A stretch of DNA of 56,503 nucleotides. Source: Pezizomycotina sp. ARF18. Its lineage: Eukaryota; Ascomycota. The notes beneath the pieces were generated by a model, which ran no database searches, was not told the origin of the DNA, and worked only from the letters and a program-made list of their open reading frames with translations. Below are positions 23,239 through 36,271 of this stretch, in pieces. The stretch lies in assembly GCA_002224055.1 (NCBI GenBank), contig AZLU01000143.1:1-56503 (forward strand). The letters run 5' to 3'. The first letter of the stretch is position 1; each line of letters opens with the position of its first letter. Made by a program: the position numbers and the translations under genes.

Positions 23239-26200
23239 AGGGGGTTTGTGGGGAGATGTTGTGTGTATTTTTTATTATTGGTTACTTTTTTTGTATTCCG
23301 TTTAAGATTACGGTTGATGGCTTTTTTATCTCGAGGTAGTCGTCATCGGTCATGAACCCTTTAGAGAAGGGTACGGCCACTGTGGTGACCATATACTCAT
23401 GTTTCTTCCTTAGAGACCAGGATGGCGTGTATTCCTTATTTTTCTGAATCTCTTTTAATTACCCTAGCATGCATGAATTCTCTTTATTTCTCTCTTAAAG
23501 TCGTGATGTACTAATCGTTTGCTCCAAAAAAAAAAAAAAAAAAAAAAACACTACCAAACTGCTGATTCCATCCACAACATCATACTGCGAAACCCTTTTC
23601 AAAGCACAGACAGCTTCATAAATGAATAAGTGTTTTTTAAAGGAATTTACTATTATCAAACCGTCCTGTGCACATACATACTCGAATTTATACTAGCCAT
23701 TCGTTGACCCTTGTCTTATACCACGCCAATTCTTTTTTTTTTCCTTGCGGGCTTTGCTAGGTGCACCTAAAGCTAGTGCAAGGCCTAGGTAAGAGACCAT
23801 GCTTATTGGTAACGGTTTTGTAGAAAAATTCTAAGATTGCCCTACTATTGACGAATTACCTCGCTCTTACACGAACGATATTAAAAAAAAAAGTCTATAG
23901 AATCTTGGTAAACAAAATAAAAAAGGTTTACTGGCTGGCCTCTAGCTTTGCTTATTCGTAAAATACTCCGCTATAATTATATACTTTTGAATTTGTGATT
24001 TACTCCCCATCCCCACCAAATAATACTGTACGTAGCATGCAAGCCTATCTTTAAAACGGGCTCAGAAGCCTGGGGAAAATAAAACTCATATTTTGGCGGG
24101 GATTAGGCTTCCACTGTGGGTTCACTGAGAAGCTCGGTCGCCGAAATTTCATTTTACATTGCTCGTAATGAAAGAAACGTCTATTTTGGCAAAGACCTGT
24201 TTATTTTTGACGTCTAAGATTTGTATGAAATTGAAGGAAGAATAAAAATATCACGACATTTTTTCGCAATATGAACTCTCCGCATTGATTATAGGTTTAC
24301 AAGGATCCGATGATACGTAGAGTGCCTCAGTTACACGGGCGGAACTGCCATGCCGCAATATTATCGAATTGTCCTAAACAGAAATCGTGAGCAATCGTCT
24401 GATGAGTTCGCAGATATCGAATTATTTAGTATGGTTCTACAAGTATTATAAAATTATACGATCTTATCTTAGAATTGAACGAATTCTCTTTTGCAAAAGG
24501 CTTTTGCCTAGTTTTTTTTGGGCATGCTCCTTGTGCGAAATAATCGCACTTTCAGAAATGACCATAGGCTGGGTAGGTCACGAAAAAGGTCCTGTCACGA
24601 AGTCACATTTTTCCTTCAATTTTAAAAAGCAAGGCAAGAGAGGGGGAGAAAATACGAAACAGTCGAGAGACGAACGGACCTTCTTTCCATGGTAATAAAT
24701 GAACGCACCCCTCCTCATGATACATTACTCTGGACTTGGGACTTGGTATTTCTTAATAGTACTAATATAAAATATTCCTTGCTATCGATAACCGGACATT
24801 GCACCGTTTACAAAAACCTAGAAGCTGTGGAGACTGGACTTAGGTTCTTATTCGTATAAATCGTATCCTTTTGTCACTTATTATTCCTTTTTTTTTTTTT
24901 TTTTTTTTTCTTTTTTTTCTTTTTTTTTTTTTTTGGCGAGGGGCGATTTGCAAACATTAGTAGTATAACGAGAGAGAGAGTTAAAAATAGAAAGAAAAAA
25001 AATAAATAAATAAATAAATTAAATCTCTATCGTTAAAGAAATGCACTCACCCATCGCCGTCCATCACAACTACTCTACTTATCTATCCCACCGGCCGCTC
25101 GGCCATTCATCAAAAAACCAACACAAAAATACTCCACTTGTCTGCCGCATCATGATCATGCATGCATCCTGCAAAATAATAAAAGAATCCTTTTCACCTA
25201 AGCCTCATCTACTCATCAACCTTAATCAAACATCGCGATAACGTTTCTTGTTCCTTCTAAGTATTCCAATCCTGCAGATCAGTCATGTCATTTTTCTATA
25301 GATAATAGCGGGCGTGGGCATCATCGGACGGATCAGAAAAGCAAATCCAACAGAGATTGTGGAACAGGTCTTGCCTCATTTCCAACAGCAAAGAGGCAAT
25401 TTTTCCGATGAAGTTCCGTTCTTTTTCCCTTCTTCGAACCGAAGGAATCTTCTGTTCTGTCCGTGAGTCCGTCTTCTGCTGGTTCCTTTTGGGTATACAT
25501 TATTTTCTTTTTCTTTTGTTTTTCCCTCCGAAGCATTTCTGATACTCTGTGACACCACTCTGGCAGGAGAGACCTTGAGACACGGAAGATTGCTCCCGTA
25601 CGGGAAATATAAAAGAAAGGGAAAAAAAGAAAAAAAAAAAATAGAGTAGACAGAAAAACCGAGGGACTATTATGGAACAGCCAACATCCTAGAATTATTC
25701 GCTCTATCTAGGCATGGATTTTGTATAGATGGACGAAAGGTACAGAATTGGAAGTCTCCTCCACCTTTTCTTTACTTTTTCACACGCTTCCTTAAGCGTC
25801 CGCCGTCTCGTCACTCGTGTCGAGGGGAGGAGGGGTGGAGCTAGACCTGACATGGCACCTTGTTCCTGGTTCGAAATCGAAGGTAAACTATACCCGGAAA
25901 CCCTTTTTTCCTAATGATTTGAGCGTATTAAGACACGAGACCATCCCACTGGCCACTGAATTGCTGCCTCTGGTTCTTCCCTCTGTCTCTTTTATAGTCT
26001 TTTAGACACTTTTTTTCTTCTTCTCTTCAAGAGGAATTGTCCATTCTTTTTTCTTTCTTTCTTTTCTTTCTTTCTTCCTTTTTGTTTCTTTTGGGAAAGA
26101 GGCTGGCTGCTGGTATCACCATTCAGCTAACCGTTTCGTTCTTTTTTTTTTTTTTTTTCAACAGTCGTTTAGGTCACGATCCACCATCGCATGGGAACAA

Positions 26201-26795
26201 AGAAAATTTTCTAAACCGGGGTTTTGTTCCTACTGAGATCATCTGGCGGGCAAACACATGGTTTATAGCGCAATTTCCCGTCGAAATTTCCCGCTAAACA
26301 AAAACGTTCATTTAAAATCAGGAAAGGTCTTAAAACACACAACCGAAATGACATCGATAGAGCAGTTTTAGAAAAGACACAGAAGTTTCTAAAGCTACGG
26401 AGTACCACGGTTCCTTTTTGTGGTGGATTTTTTCGCTCTATATTTCTTTGCTTTACCCCTCGATCTATAAACCTGGTCGAATTCTCTCTTGTCGATGAAC
26501 TAGACCGGGGTCATACGCAAGTTGGCAACGCCTCACTGTATATTCCGAAAAAAAAAAATAAAAAAAATCAGGTTTTCTTTAGCGGGAAGAGGGAATAACG
26601 ACAGCTTGCATTGCATTGCATATATACAGCGATAGTTGTTGAGTTGAGGAATATATCTCCTCCTCATGCTATACCTCATCTAGCGATCTGAGCTGTTGGC
26701 AGCACAAACACCGCGAGCTTCTCTTTTTAACTTCATTCCAATAGGAAGACATATTGTCGTTATCGAGCAGTTCTTTAATTCTTTAACATATATTC

Positions 26796-26831
<36 letters not shown>

Positions 26832-27578
26832 AATATTCTGGCTGGCCAGGCTGGAGTTGACAAGAGAATTAAAAAAACGCACAAACATTCACATTTCATT
26901 TCTTATAATTGTCATTTCCTATTCTCCGACATATATATTCCTTCCTTGCCCTTAATTCATTTTTCTTTCCTTCTCTTCATAATTTTTAATATTAATTGTT
27001 GTTGTTATTTGAACAAAAGTTTGCTATTTTGCTATCTCGATATCTTCACGGTCCCTAATATCATTCAGCTAAGGGATAATTATTATCTGATTCAAAGTAA
27101 TATTAATATCTCCACTTTCATTTTTGTTCCTTCATCTATTCATTCATTATTTGTTTTCGGGACCTTTGAAAAGTTCCTTGGTATTGATTATTCATATTTA
27201 TTGATTGTTATATATAGGAACATTCCCATCCCGTCCTTTCTTCGCACGTTTCTTTCATTGGAATATTTTCTCTTCAAGGAGAGCTTTTTTTTCTATCTCC
27301 CGCATTCCTTTCATTCTTCATCGCCCGTTAGCCGTTCCGAGATTTAAAAAAGCGTTTTTCTCAACGGCTTTGGTTTTTTTCATGGTTTTTTGAGTTTTGT
27401 TCCAGTCTTTATTTGAACATTTATATTCCTTTTTGTGTTCAAGTGCGTATTCGCTTCATTGTATTTCGCCCTTACGTTCAGCGTCTGGCGTGCGCTTCGA
27501 AGATCTTGATATCAACATATCAAAAAGAGACTTATTGTTTAATATCTAAAACATATTTTTCCCTTGCTTTAATACGCA
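23239..27578. other. Intergenic region, no supported gene
   Basis: Nothing here has a recognisable coding signature on either strand. Tracts of A or T over 15 bases lie near 23527-23546, 24888-24909 and 26140-26158, and the longest run of the window, T33, is at 26797-26829. A perfect 12-bp palindrome (TAGGTGCACCTA) is present near 23758-23769. From 26.9 kb to 27.5 kb the plus strand is T-rich and probably includes the leader of the next gene. Confidence 0.45.
26797..26829. repeat. T33 homopolymer
   Basis: This is the longest homopolymer in the window. To its right no A/T run of 15 or more is seen until about 39734. Confidence 0.9.
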
Positions 27579-28901
27579 ATGCCTCACATCCCAGGTATAA
27601 CGACGGGATTACTTCCGTCGCCGACAACGACGTTCAGTTCCTGGGATGATCTAGCATCGGAGCTCGCCGCGAGCTCCAGGACTTCTTCTATCTCTCTTGG
27701 TGAAGCTCTAGTAACCGCTACTAGTATTCCTACTACTCCTTCTATTACTCCGACCTCGAGCTCGAGTATTAGCGCGGTAGCTTCGGCCACCTGAGCAACA
27801 TCAACAACATCAACAACCACGGCAGTAATGATATCGGTACGCAAGCTCAAGCCGGAAGCGAAAGCGGCAGCGGCCGTAAATCCGACAACGGCGTCTTCGG
27901 CTGGAACCGCTCCGTCTCCATCGCCTTCTTCGTATGCATCAGCATACTCGCATTAACCCTATTCGCGGCGTTCTTCTACGCTTTAAGCAAAAGGAAAAGA
28001 AGAAACGGATCCGTAATAATCCGGCGCGACGCATCGAGGAGGGGGAGCGGGTTTACGGCAAGGACAATGATAAGCCATAATTGGAGGAGAAATACGACGG
28101 AAACGAACGTCAGGGAAGCAACGTCCGGAGTAGACGTCGAAGATAAAGCGGGCTTCAGAAACGCCGCCGTTACGATGTTATCGAACTTGAATTTTAAAGG
28201 GAGAGGGGAGAAGAGTAGTAATAAGGTGGATAATAATACGGTTAGCAGCGATGACGCTTCTACGGTTTTGAGCAGCATGGCTACGACGCCGACGCCGTAT
28301 AGTATTAACAATGCTGTCGTTTCGTCGCCGGAGCAGGCGCATGCGCGCGGCCGTCAGAGTTCCCGCGCGAGTAGCCGTAGTCGTAGTCGAGGTGGTAGTC
28401 GCGCGAATAGTCGCGCAGGTAGTACTGCATCCGCCGTCGTCGGGTTTTCAGCGCGCTACAGCGATGAGGCGACTAGGGTACCCTTACCGCCGTCCGACGC
28501 GGGAGCAGAAGCGCCCGACGTACCCATGTACAACAGTAAGCACAGGAGCACGCACAGCGCATCGACAGTACGTACTGCCAGCACGAAAAGTAAGCGGAGC
28601 ACGAGCAGGCGAACCGTCCGACGTACGAAATCCGCACACAGTCCGAACGGAACTACGGTGACAACCGTGAGCCGCAACGCCATCTACGGCGTCGTCCGCT
28701 ACTAGCTTTTGGAAAAACTCCGCTGCGCCATTGGCGAGGAGTTTGAGTAGAGGGTTAAGGGGTGGTTCGAGGCCGCAGAGGGACGTAGAGGCGGAGATTA
28801 TGGAAATCGAGAAGGAGGTCGATTTGAAGAGCGATGCGAGGAGGAGTAGGAGTAGGAACGGGTTGAGGCCTACGACGCCGGCTGCGGACGCGGAGTTGTG
28901 A
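27579..28901 (+). CDS. Uncharacterised Ser/Thr-rich single-pass membrane protein, frame broken
   Basis: I do not recognise the family. From the ATG at 27579 about 70 residues are rich in Ser, Thr and Pro, like a glycosylated outer segment, but there is no clear N-terminal signal peptide. After a frame change near 27790 comes a Gly/Ser/Asn linker and one strong hydrophobic helix (SIAFFVCISILALTLFAAFF, about 27917-27976), followed at once by the stop-transfer stretch KRKRR. This predicts the C-terminal part to be cytosolic. That part has an Arg/Ser repeat region (about 28350-28425, SSRASSRSRSRGGSRANSRA) and a Ser/Arg/Thr-rich tail. One frame ends at 28705. A second frame continues in coding-like fashion (EIEKEVDLKSDARRSRSR) to a TGA at 28899-28901, so the stop depends on whether another indel lies near 28670. 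Further extension toward 29179 is possible but unsupported. The architecture resembles fungal cell-surface sensors only in general layout. Confidence 0.6.
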
Positions 28902-31900
28902 TTGTTGCGAAGAGGCATGATGGGGGTGAGGGAGGGGAAGGGAGTGGGAATTTGATACCAGTGTACCAGAGGAGGCCGACGCCTATGGCGCTGTTTGAGG
29001 GCGATGCGGAGGAAGGAAGGATAGGAAGAAGAGGAGAAGGAGAAGGCGGTGTGGAAGAGGGGTCACGTTGGGAGGGTGGTTTGAAGCTTATGACATACTT
29101 TGATATTCACTTCCTTTCTAATCTTTTAATGGAGGCTTTCATTTCATACTATTCATTCACTGTTCTGTTTCATTATTAGCCAATCATGAGTACTTTTTTT
29201 GTGAGTGATATTCTTCATTCATCCATTCATTTCATTCCTACTTATTATTCTTGTCATTCTTTTCCGCTTTTACAGCGATAAAAACAAAACATCATTAATA
29301 CCCAACGCAGCGATAACAAAAGCATAAAAACACGTTTATCATTTCCCGTTTTTTCTATTTAATTTTACAAGATAAGATATTGTACATGCTTTTGTTTTCG
29401 GTTTCGGGTCACACATGTCGATGTATCATTACTGTAGCACTAAGAAAAACGTTTTCTGTATACGATTCAGGCACATTTTTTAATTTTGTGCTACCGACAA
29501 GGGTGTCTTCTATTATATTAACATCGGACGATTTTGTTTTTATGCCTCTAACTCATCAAAGCGGGATGAGTGCCTCTGTGAGAGGATAAAATATTGTAGA
29601 AGATTTGTACACATGTCTCTTCTGCTTCCTCTTCGCTCTTGTTCGAAATTGTACTATCTTATCTCTGCTATTTAAGCTCTAGTTACTTATATGCTATCCT
29701 TAACCCTTGCCAATAAAAGTAAACGACGAATATTCTTCCTTTATGCTTGGTAATCAAAATGCCTTGTTTGCGTGATGCTGAATCTATAATTTGAGGTTCG
29801 AGGACCTACTAATGCTCGTCTAATATCGCTGAGGGAGCATGTAGGCTTAATTACTACTCGCTATGTAGTGGGGGTGTACTTCATTTTTTCCCTACTGGGA
29901 GTTATCGTTTAACAGCTCGTTAGGCCGCAATTGCATTGACGCGGTACGTCTCTCGCGCGCCTGGATAGCTCGTGCTCTTTTGTATCCTGATTGCGTGGAC
30001 GCTGTTTTGTCTACAAGATAATGAAGAATGTTATGGACGGAGCGGCATCGGCTATGAGCTTAACGCAGAAAATATGAAACCCTGCCAGGCGCCTGTACAG
30101 CTCGTCAGGCATAGTATCAGGCAGGTCTTTGGCTGTAATAGTGTTAAGTCATATCGGAAGTTCGGAGAGGGTTGAGTGATATGCGGTGGACCGGGGAATT
30201 AATTGACATTCGCGAGTTCATTATCCAAAGATATCCGATGCCAGCTTGCAGCGAAATGTATGTTGAAGTGGCCAGTAAGAGTGGTTTTCTGTAGTCTATG
30301 GCGAGGTTGGTGCTTCGTGATTGACCATGATGGGAGCCTTTGCGGCCGGGAGATGAATTTAACATTTTCCGGGTTTCTTTACGGAGTAGAATATGCGGGC
30401 AGATACCTTAGGGGTAGTGATCTCCGTAATCATCGTCGATATCCCGCGACTGTCACCTCCACATTCGAATGCGTTGTTACGAAGTATATCGTCACGACTG
30501 TGGCCTGATAGCTTAGGTATCGAGGGCGAGTGGTTCTTCTTTGGGCTCTATCAATTTTGAAAAAGATAATAATGTCTTAGCAAGTATACTGCCTTCGTGT
30601 TGACGCTCTAAACATAAGGAAGGTTTATATGGTGGGTTGGTGTTATTATCCATTATTATATGAGGAGGAACTTTGGACTGGATAGATTAACCTGTCGCGT
30701 TCCATATTCACCTGTGAAATGTCCGTGATCGTTACGTATTTGATATCTTTTGTGCTTGTTCGAGGAAGGTCGTATCGCTCTTAACTGGGTGGATTGTAAG
30801 ATTACAGCGTATTAACTAAAGGAATATCGAGATGAGGGTGCTGGATTGACCCTGGTGAAACCTATAATGGTAGCGAAGCTTTTCTACCTCTTCGGATTAC
30901 TCTATCGTAAGTGCTTCGCCGCTTTTGGATACTATCGAGCGAAGTTCCGTCATGGACATTAAAGCTCAATCTTATGAACTTCTTCCTCGAAGTCTAGTCT
31001 GATCTAACATTATCGCCCCGCCTCGGTCGACTCGCACATTCCTGGGAACTCTATAATTCTCCTCTATGTCGGTGTAGCTTCGCCACGGGGCCGCTGTCGT
31101 TGTTATTGTTTTCTCTCCATAGCGTATGGTCCTGAGCATTTTGTATTTCTGGATACAGATTAAGCAATGCCATAAAACCTTGATTTGGGTAACGTATCGA
31201 AGCTCCCAGCATTCAATGTCATTATGGGGCGTGCGGGTTGTAGGAGCTTCATACTAGTATGGGACGTTGCTCCTTTCATGTCTTCGATAATAATATTTTA
31301 TCCATTTCGCGTTTTCCTCGCCATGGGGTTTAGACCTACGTAAGGATTGGTTTATGATACAGAAATTAGGCTGGAAATTTATCCTGTGCGATGTTTTTCG
31401 TTAGTCAATGAAAATAGGTTGGGGTTAAAGCTGATAGCATGGATCTTGACCTTGATGTCGGTCTGCACTGTGTGTGGTCTACCTCTATGACCTCTCCTCT
31501 TGTCGGAGTCGTAATACCGTTATCATGCCACCAGATCTGGTAATTCGATAGAGTGATTATCGGATTTCGCGATATTGGCCAAATCGTACTTTATTAAGCT
31601 CTACTCCAAATTCGGAAGCATCTAATTACCGCTTTCTGCTTTTTTTCGGGTCTTTCTCTAGTTCGATTCTAAGCGCCTTGCGTATTCCTTGTTCGGAATC
31701 GTGAGCACATTTTACTGATATCGCCTGAATTGTACTGAGATTCCAGTGAGGAAACGTATGGAAGGGTTCTGCTTCCTCCTGGAAGTGCACATGAAGCATG
31801 CCGATAAAGCTAATGGCCCTATAAGTTATGTATTCTGCTATTCCATTAACAATCTAACCTCTAAAGCCACATCGCTCTTGGGACGTTGTTGCGAGCTAAT

Positions 31901-33328
31901 ATGATCTACCGGTGTGTACGCACGCATCATACATGATTATGAGGTTGTTTTCGAGACTAATTTAAAGTAGCATTGGTTAAACACAAAGTATACGTGGGCT
32001 ACGTACGAACGTGCTTTGTCCATATCTTTTACGGCTGATTGTCTGTTTGTGCAAGAATTCCTATGATTGATGCGCATCACTCGTGCCTGCAGAACAATTA
32101 AATCTGTTACATTGAGACTTTAGGTTATGAAGAGCCCCTGACCTTATTACTCTTTAGTGAGGGCTCATCTGATAGCGGTGTATCTAGATTGACGGCGCAT
32201 CTGCATAGTCCGTATTTATTCGATCTCGGAAGCAGCTTATCATCGCTTTCCAATGCCGTGCATTTTTAGAAACCTTGTGTCATAGTTTTGGAGGATTCAT
32301 GGTGCCTTATTATGTGCATTCTTTGGGATACGTTGTGTTATAGGTATCTCTTCGGCCCGGCATGTGATGCATATAGCTTCTCCATTTCGGATACCAGGAG
32401 AATAGTGACTGACGGTCTATATAACACCCTTCATTGGACTAGGTAGCCATATACTGCTAGTCCGAAAAATATACTATCGCATGGAGAAGGCATAAATATA
32501 CTGGTTGGAATTCATAAGTGAAAGGTACTCGAATAATTGTACTGGTCTTCCTGAAAGGGATCAGAATACTAGCCCGTTCAATTTCAGATAAGTATTCAAC
32601 TACACTGGGAGTGCTACAGATCAGGACTTCGCATTGCCGCTATTATAGGACAAACTCCATTTAGTGCATACGCCAATTCCACGACTTCGGCCCTCGGCTG
32701 TCTAATATTTTATATCGCCAAGGAGGCATTGTACTGTGGATCCGTCTATGCCTTATGGGCGAGCATTTCTCCAATGGTTTGGGAAACGTTTTATTTTCGC
32801 TCGTGCTATGATTAGCAATCGGAAGTTGAGTCGGCCACTTCAGTTATATTTTAGGGCATGCTTTTCGCTACGCATTGCAAGATTACAAGAGATTCTTTAC
32901 GGAAAGGCAACCCCGCTACTAAATAAATTTGATGGCTTCTTGTCACGTCGGTCATATGCGTTGGGTTTAGGAAGCTATTGTGGTGATAGTAGATCTGGAC
33001 GTCAATCCTGCGAGCAGGTATTATAGGGCCTCAGGCTCGTAGGCGTGGGCAAGTAAATATCATTTCGGCATCGTTAAGGGTTTTGGTCTACTAAAATAGG
33101 TCACTTAACGGGACCTGCTATGGGGCTATTGAGAAAAGAGGACTCCCACAGATCTTGTTACAAATATCGCTTGATTGTTGCATCGCAAGTGCTTAGGCGG
33201 TTCATGAAAATCCAGAGCGTCATTTTAGTACAAATGCTCTTATATGGTCCCGTTAGCGACCACGCATTATTAGAGGCGTTTCAACGACCACCTTCTAAAT
33301 GAAATATCTCCTAAAGAGGATTTATAAG

Positions 33329-33414
33329 ACTAAATTTAGGAGGAGGCAACAATAGATTGTGTATGCATTGCCCTGGCTGATGTAGATTAATCGTTTTGTT
33401 TTCCTAAATTTAGT
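33329..33414. repeat. 13-bp perfect inverted repeat pair
   Basis: ACTAAATTTAGGA at 33329-33341 is repeated as its exact reverse complement at 33402-33414, with 60 bases between. The inner CTAAATTTAG of each arm is itself a palindrome. It lies in the gene-poor segment, with no supported gene on either side. Confidence 0.8.
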
Positions 33415-34868
33415 ATGCGGAGCTGTTCGCTGAAGCATAGATCCTCTACTTCTAAAGCTAATGCGTAATCTTTTGTAGAATGCTTTGAGGTTCTCTTCTC
33501 TGGTATCGGTGGACTTCCAGAAGTTTCTCGCATTCTGTGACCAAGTTTATTATCTCTTTCGGATCTTATTGCCGTACCCGGTCCAAGTTAACTATAGTAG
33601 GTACTTAAGTATTGTATACGCCGCCATTCGATGTCTTCTAATCACAAATTCGTTCTACATATCAATCGGGCCTTATCACGGTGAAAATATGGACAAGCGG
33701 TGCAACTTGAGATTGATGATATTTGCTTTACTCTCCACCATTAAATTTTCTTTTGTTTGAACAGACGGCTTGTCCGAGAGTTTGAGATAACTTGGTAATA
33801 TCGTCCTTCAGCTGCTGTCCTGCCTTGTCCTCGTAATATATGCACTCACGGTGTAGTGTAGTTATTTGCAATCATTCCCATCTGTTCTATGTCTTTTGGT
33901 TGTGTGAAAATATGAATAGCTCGGGATTTTCACAAGCCCTAGGGCATGTCACGAATCTATGGGGAAGTATTTAGAGACTTAAGAGTTATGAGATCCAAGT
34001 GAACGCTGCAAGTTAACCAGAGCATTCTCGACACCGGCTTCAAGGAGAGAAAACATATCGTTTATACGATCATTGCGGTTTAGCTTAGGATAATGTTGAG
34101 AAGTATAAGAACACCTCGGTGAGATTTGAGTTAGCATTGCTATCCGGCTAACATGTGAGTCGAAGAGATTTATTGAGAACGTTGGCAATCATATCCTTGG
34201 TAACGACATAATTCGGTAGGAAGTCTTTCGAATCTAGTTGTCACTGCTGTACTTGTAATTTTGGCTATGTGTTAGTGCGTGCGTGATGACAGAGCGCCAG
34301 CTGATTTGACGGCTATTTGGCACCTTCGTAATCAAGATGGATAACGGTAGGGTCATTGAAGGTCAATTTCTTATCCTTGGAGAGATGCCCCATCCGAATT
34401 CGACGTGATGCGCTTGTTGCTATGGGGTGTTTCTCTTACGAAGCGTACAACTCTTCTCTACGTGCCCGGATATTCACCACGCAGTATTAGAGCGTGATGC
34501 GCAGATGTTTTCTCTTATGCTAGGGTGATGTCCGGAGTGTGATATTGCTAAGTTACCTCTAAGTTAAATTAGTTGGCAGGCAAATATCGATCTAGCTACC
34601 TCGCGGAGTACTGTCTTTGATTGACGGGCAGAATGAAGCTCGAGATAGTGTCAAGTTTTATAAAACAATATAAGTTATTAGAATCGTTTACTGTTATTAT
34701 TGTCGTGCTGATTTCAAATTTTGTTTGCCATTCCTCAGGCTTCTTCGAGTGGTGTTTGAAATTAAGATAATTTAATTTTTACGGAATAAAATAGCTACTG
34801 CTAAGATCGAGAACTGGTTGTAGCCTTCAATAATAATAATGTTTTTTTTTTAATGTAAAAGAAAAAAA

Positions 34869-34884
34869 GAGAGAGAGAGAGAGA
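34869..34884. repeat. (GA)8 microsatellite
   Basis: Eight GA units follow a short A run at the right border of the T/G-rich segment, just before the region holding the two secreted-protein genes. Confidence 0.85.
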
Positions 34885-35278
34885 ATGAATAGATAGTACG
34901 TAAGGGCAGTTCGCCCATCTTTATTTCTTAAGCTTAATCGTTATACTTAATTATGTTAAAAGGAGGAAAGCTAGAGAAGAAAGAGAAGAGAAAAGATTGA
35001 AACATAGCTTTGGCCCACTGTAGAAAATATATAGGAGGTACCAATAATGATAGATACTTTATATGAGTCAAAGAAGCTTTGATTTTTACATGGCCATCGA
35101 GGGAGGAAATCTAAATGGAAAAAAGGTTCAGGGTGATCGCTAATGCGGATCAGGCGCATTTTATCAAACATTGATCGCCATCATATACATATATTCGCTT
35201 CCAAAATGGGCTTTCGTTGGATAATTCCAATCATGAGTAATTCTTTTATCGTCACTTTCGGCGACGTATCCGTAAACG

Positions 35279-35779
35279 ATGAAATCACACTATGGCTCCT
35301 ATTCTTCCTCACCGCGGCATTCGCCAGGTCTACCAACTTTAATCTCAGGGCGGAATCTGTCATTACGGGTACCTCAAGGGACCTCTCCGTCGCGCCGGAG
35401 TCGTTCTATCTGGGCTTCGACAGCAACGGCAATATCACGCTCAAAATCCTCGCACCAGAAGATTCGTTAGACCCAGATAGGCCGGGATGTTTCACATGGA
35501 CGGGTACGGCCAGGTATGGGTCAAACCCGTAGACTCGAGACTATCGCAATAGGCGAACTCGGGAACGCTTACGCCCATTTCACGTCTTTCAAAAACGGCA
35601 TCGGTAATATCATCACGTTTGTAAAGACTGTCGCGTTGAATCCTAACCCGGGAAGCCCAAAGTTTGAAATTCGTACGGATGATTCGACGGGGTTAAGGTA
35701 TCTGCGAACGGTCGATGACGATGCTGGTTTTTACCTCTGCAATAGCTCTAGAGCGATATCGGTGCAGCTGTGCATGTAA
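35279..35779 (+). CDS. Small probable secreted protein, unknown family, frame broken
   Basis: No family is recognised. The frame open from 35143 contains a hydrophobic block (ITLWLLFFLTAAFA) preceded by an ATG at 35279 that is one base out of frame. Adding one A to the AAA run at 35282-35284 joins this ATG to the block, giving a classical short signal peptide starting MKITLW. An in-frame alternative start at 35206 would bury the hydrophobic block internally and needs no frame change. The mature part is about 150 residues with three Cys (in GCFTW, YLCNSS, QLCM) and sequons NIT and NSS. A second frame change lies near 35500-35535, after which RLETIAIGELGNAYAHFTSF leads to a TAA at 35777-35779. 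It converges on the secreted gene at 36272-37536. Small size, secretion and lack of relatives fit an effector-like or lineage-specific extracellular protein. That role is inference. Confidence 0.55.
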
Positions 35780-36271
35780 GAAGAAGGACGATTAGGGGTA
35801 CGTCTGCCTCGAGAACAGCAACGCCTGATAATTGTGAAGCTGTCAGGCTGCTCGTGGTTGGCTCGGACGCGGCTAGGCAGTCTCCCGGAGAAGCATAAGC
35901 TATGTCTGGTTGCAGCGCTCGGAGAGATCTCTTGACTCGGCTTGTGCGGGTTTCTATATCGCTAATAATAGGGTGCTGTGAAAATTATGTCGTCTAGATA
36001 CATTTATTTATCCGTATCTATAATACCAGGACATCGCTCTCTACCATCTCGCCTATTCGATTTCAACGAATCCGTGGTCGATCTGCCAGTGAATTATCAC
36101 TTCTTCCTCCCGAGACGTAAATGAAGATTACAGTGCAGGGAAATCAATTAGCGCAAGGTTGTGTTTAATTCTTAACTCTTTATTCTAGTCTAAAAAAACG
36201 ATACTAATTAAACAATTACTTGGAGGTATACCGGTATATAATTTGCAAATGTATGTCGAAGTTAAATAAAA
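35780..36271. other. Spacer between two convergent genes
   Basis: This holds the 3' flanks of the two convergent secreted-protein genes. I see no open frame or regulatory site of note. Confidence 0.5.

Larger units (their letters stand above)
28902..35278. other. Gene-poor segment with T/G-rich plus strand, possible decayed mobile DNA
   Basis: From about 29.6 kb to 34.8 kb the sequence changes character. Long homopolymers vanish, GC content is moderate, T clearly exceeds A on the plus strand, and stops occur in all frames. The short open frames (for example 32736-33026, 33120-33302, 33485-33760 plus) have no domain that I recognise. CpG is not obviously depleted in the stretch I counted by eye. 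The composition would fit an old mobile element coded on the minus strand, but I found no terminal repeats, target-site duplication or reverse transcriptase motif. A GA8 microsatellite lies at the right edge (34869-34884). Confidence 0.4.

Noticed and set aside
29760-29860. GGTTCGAGG as a possible tRNA T-loop
   Set aside because: No matching acceptor, D or anticodon stems could be found around it.
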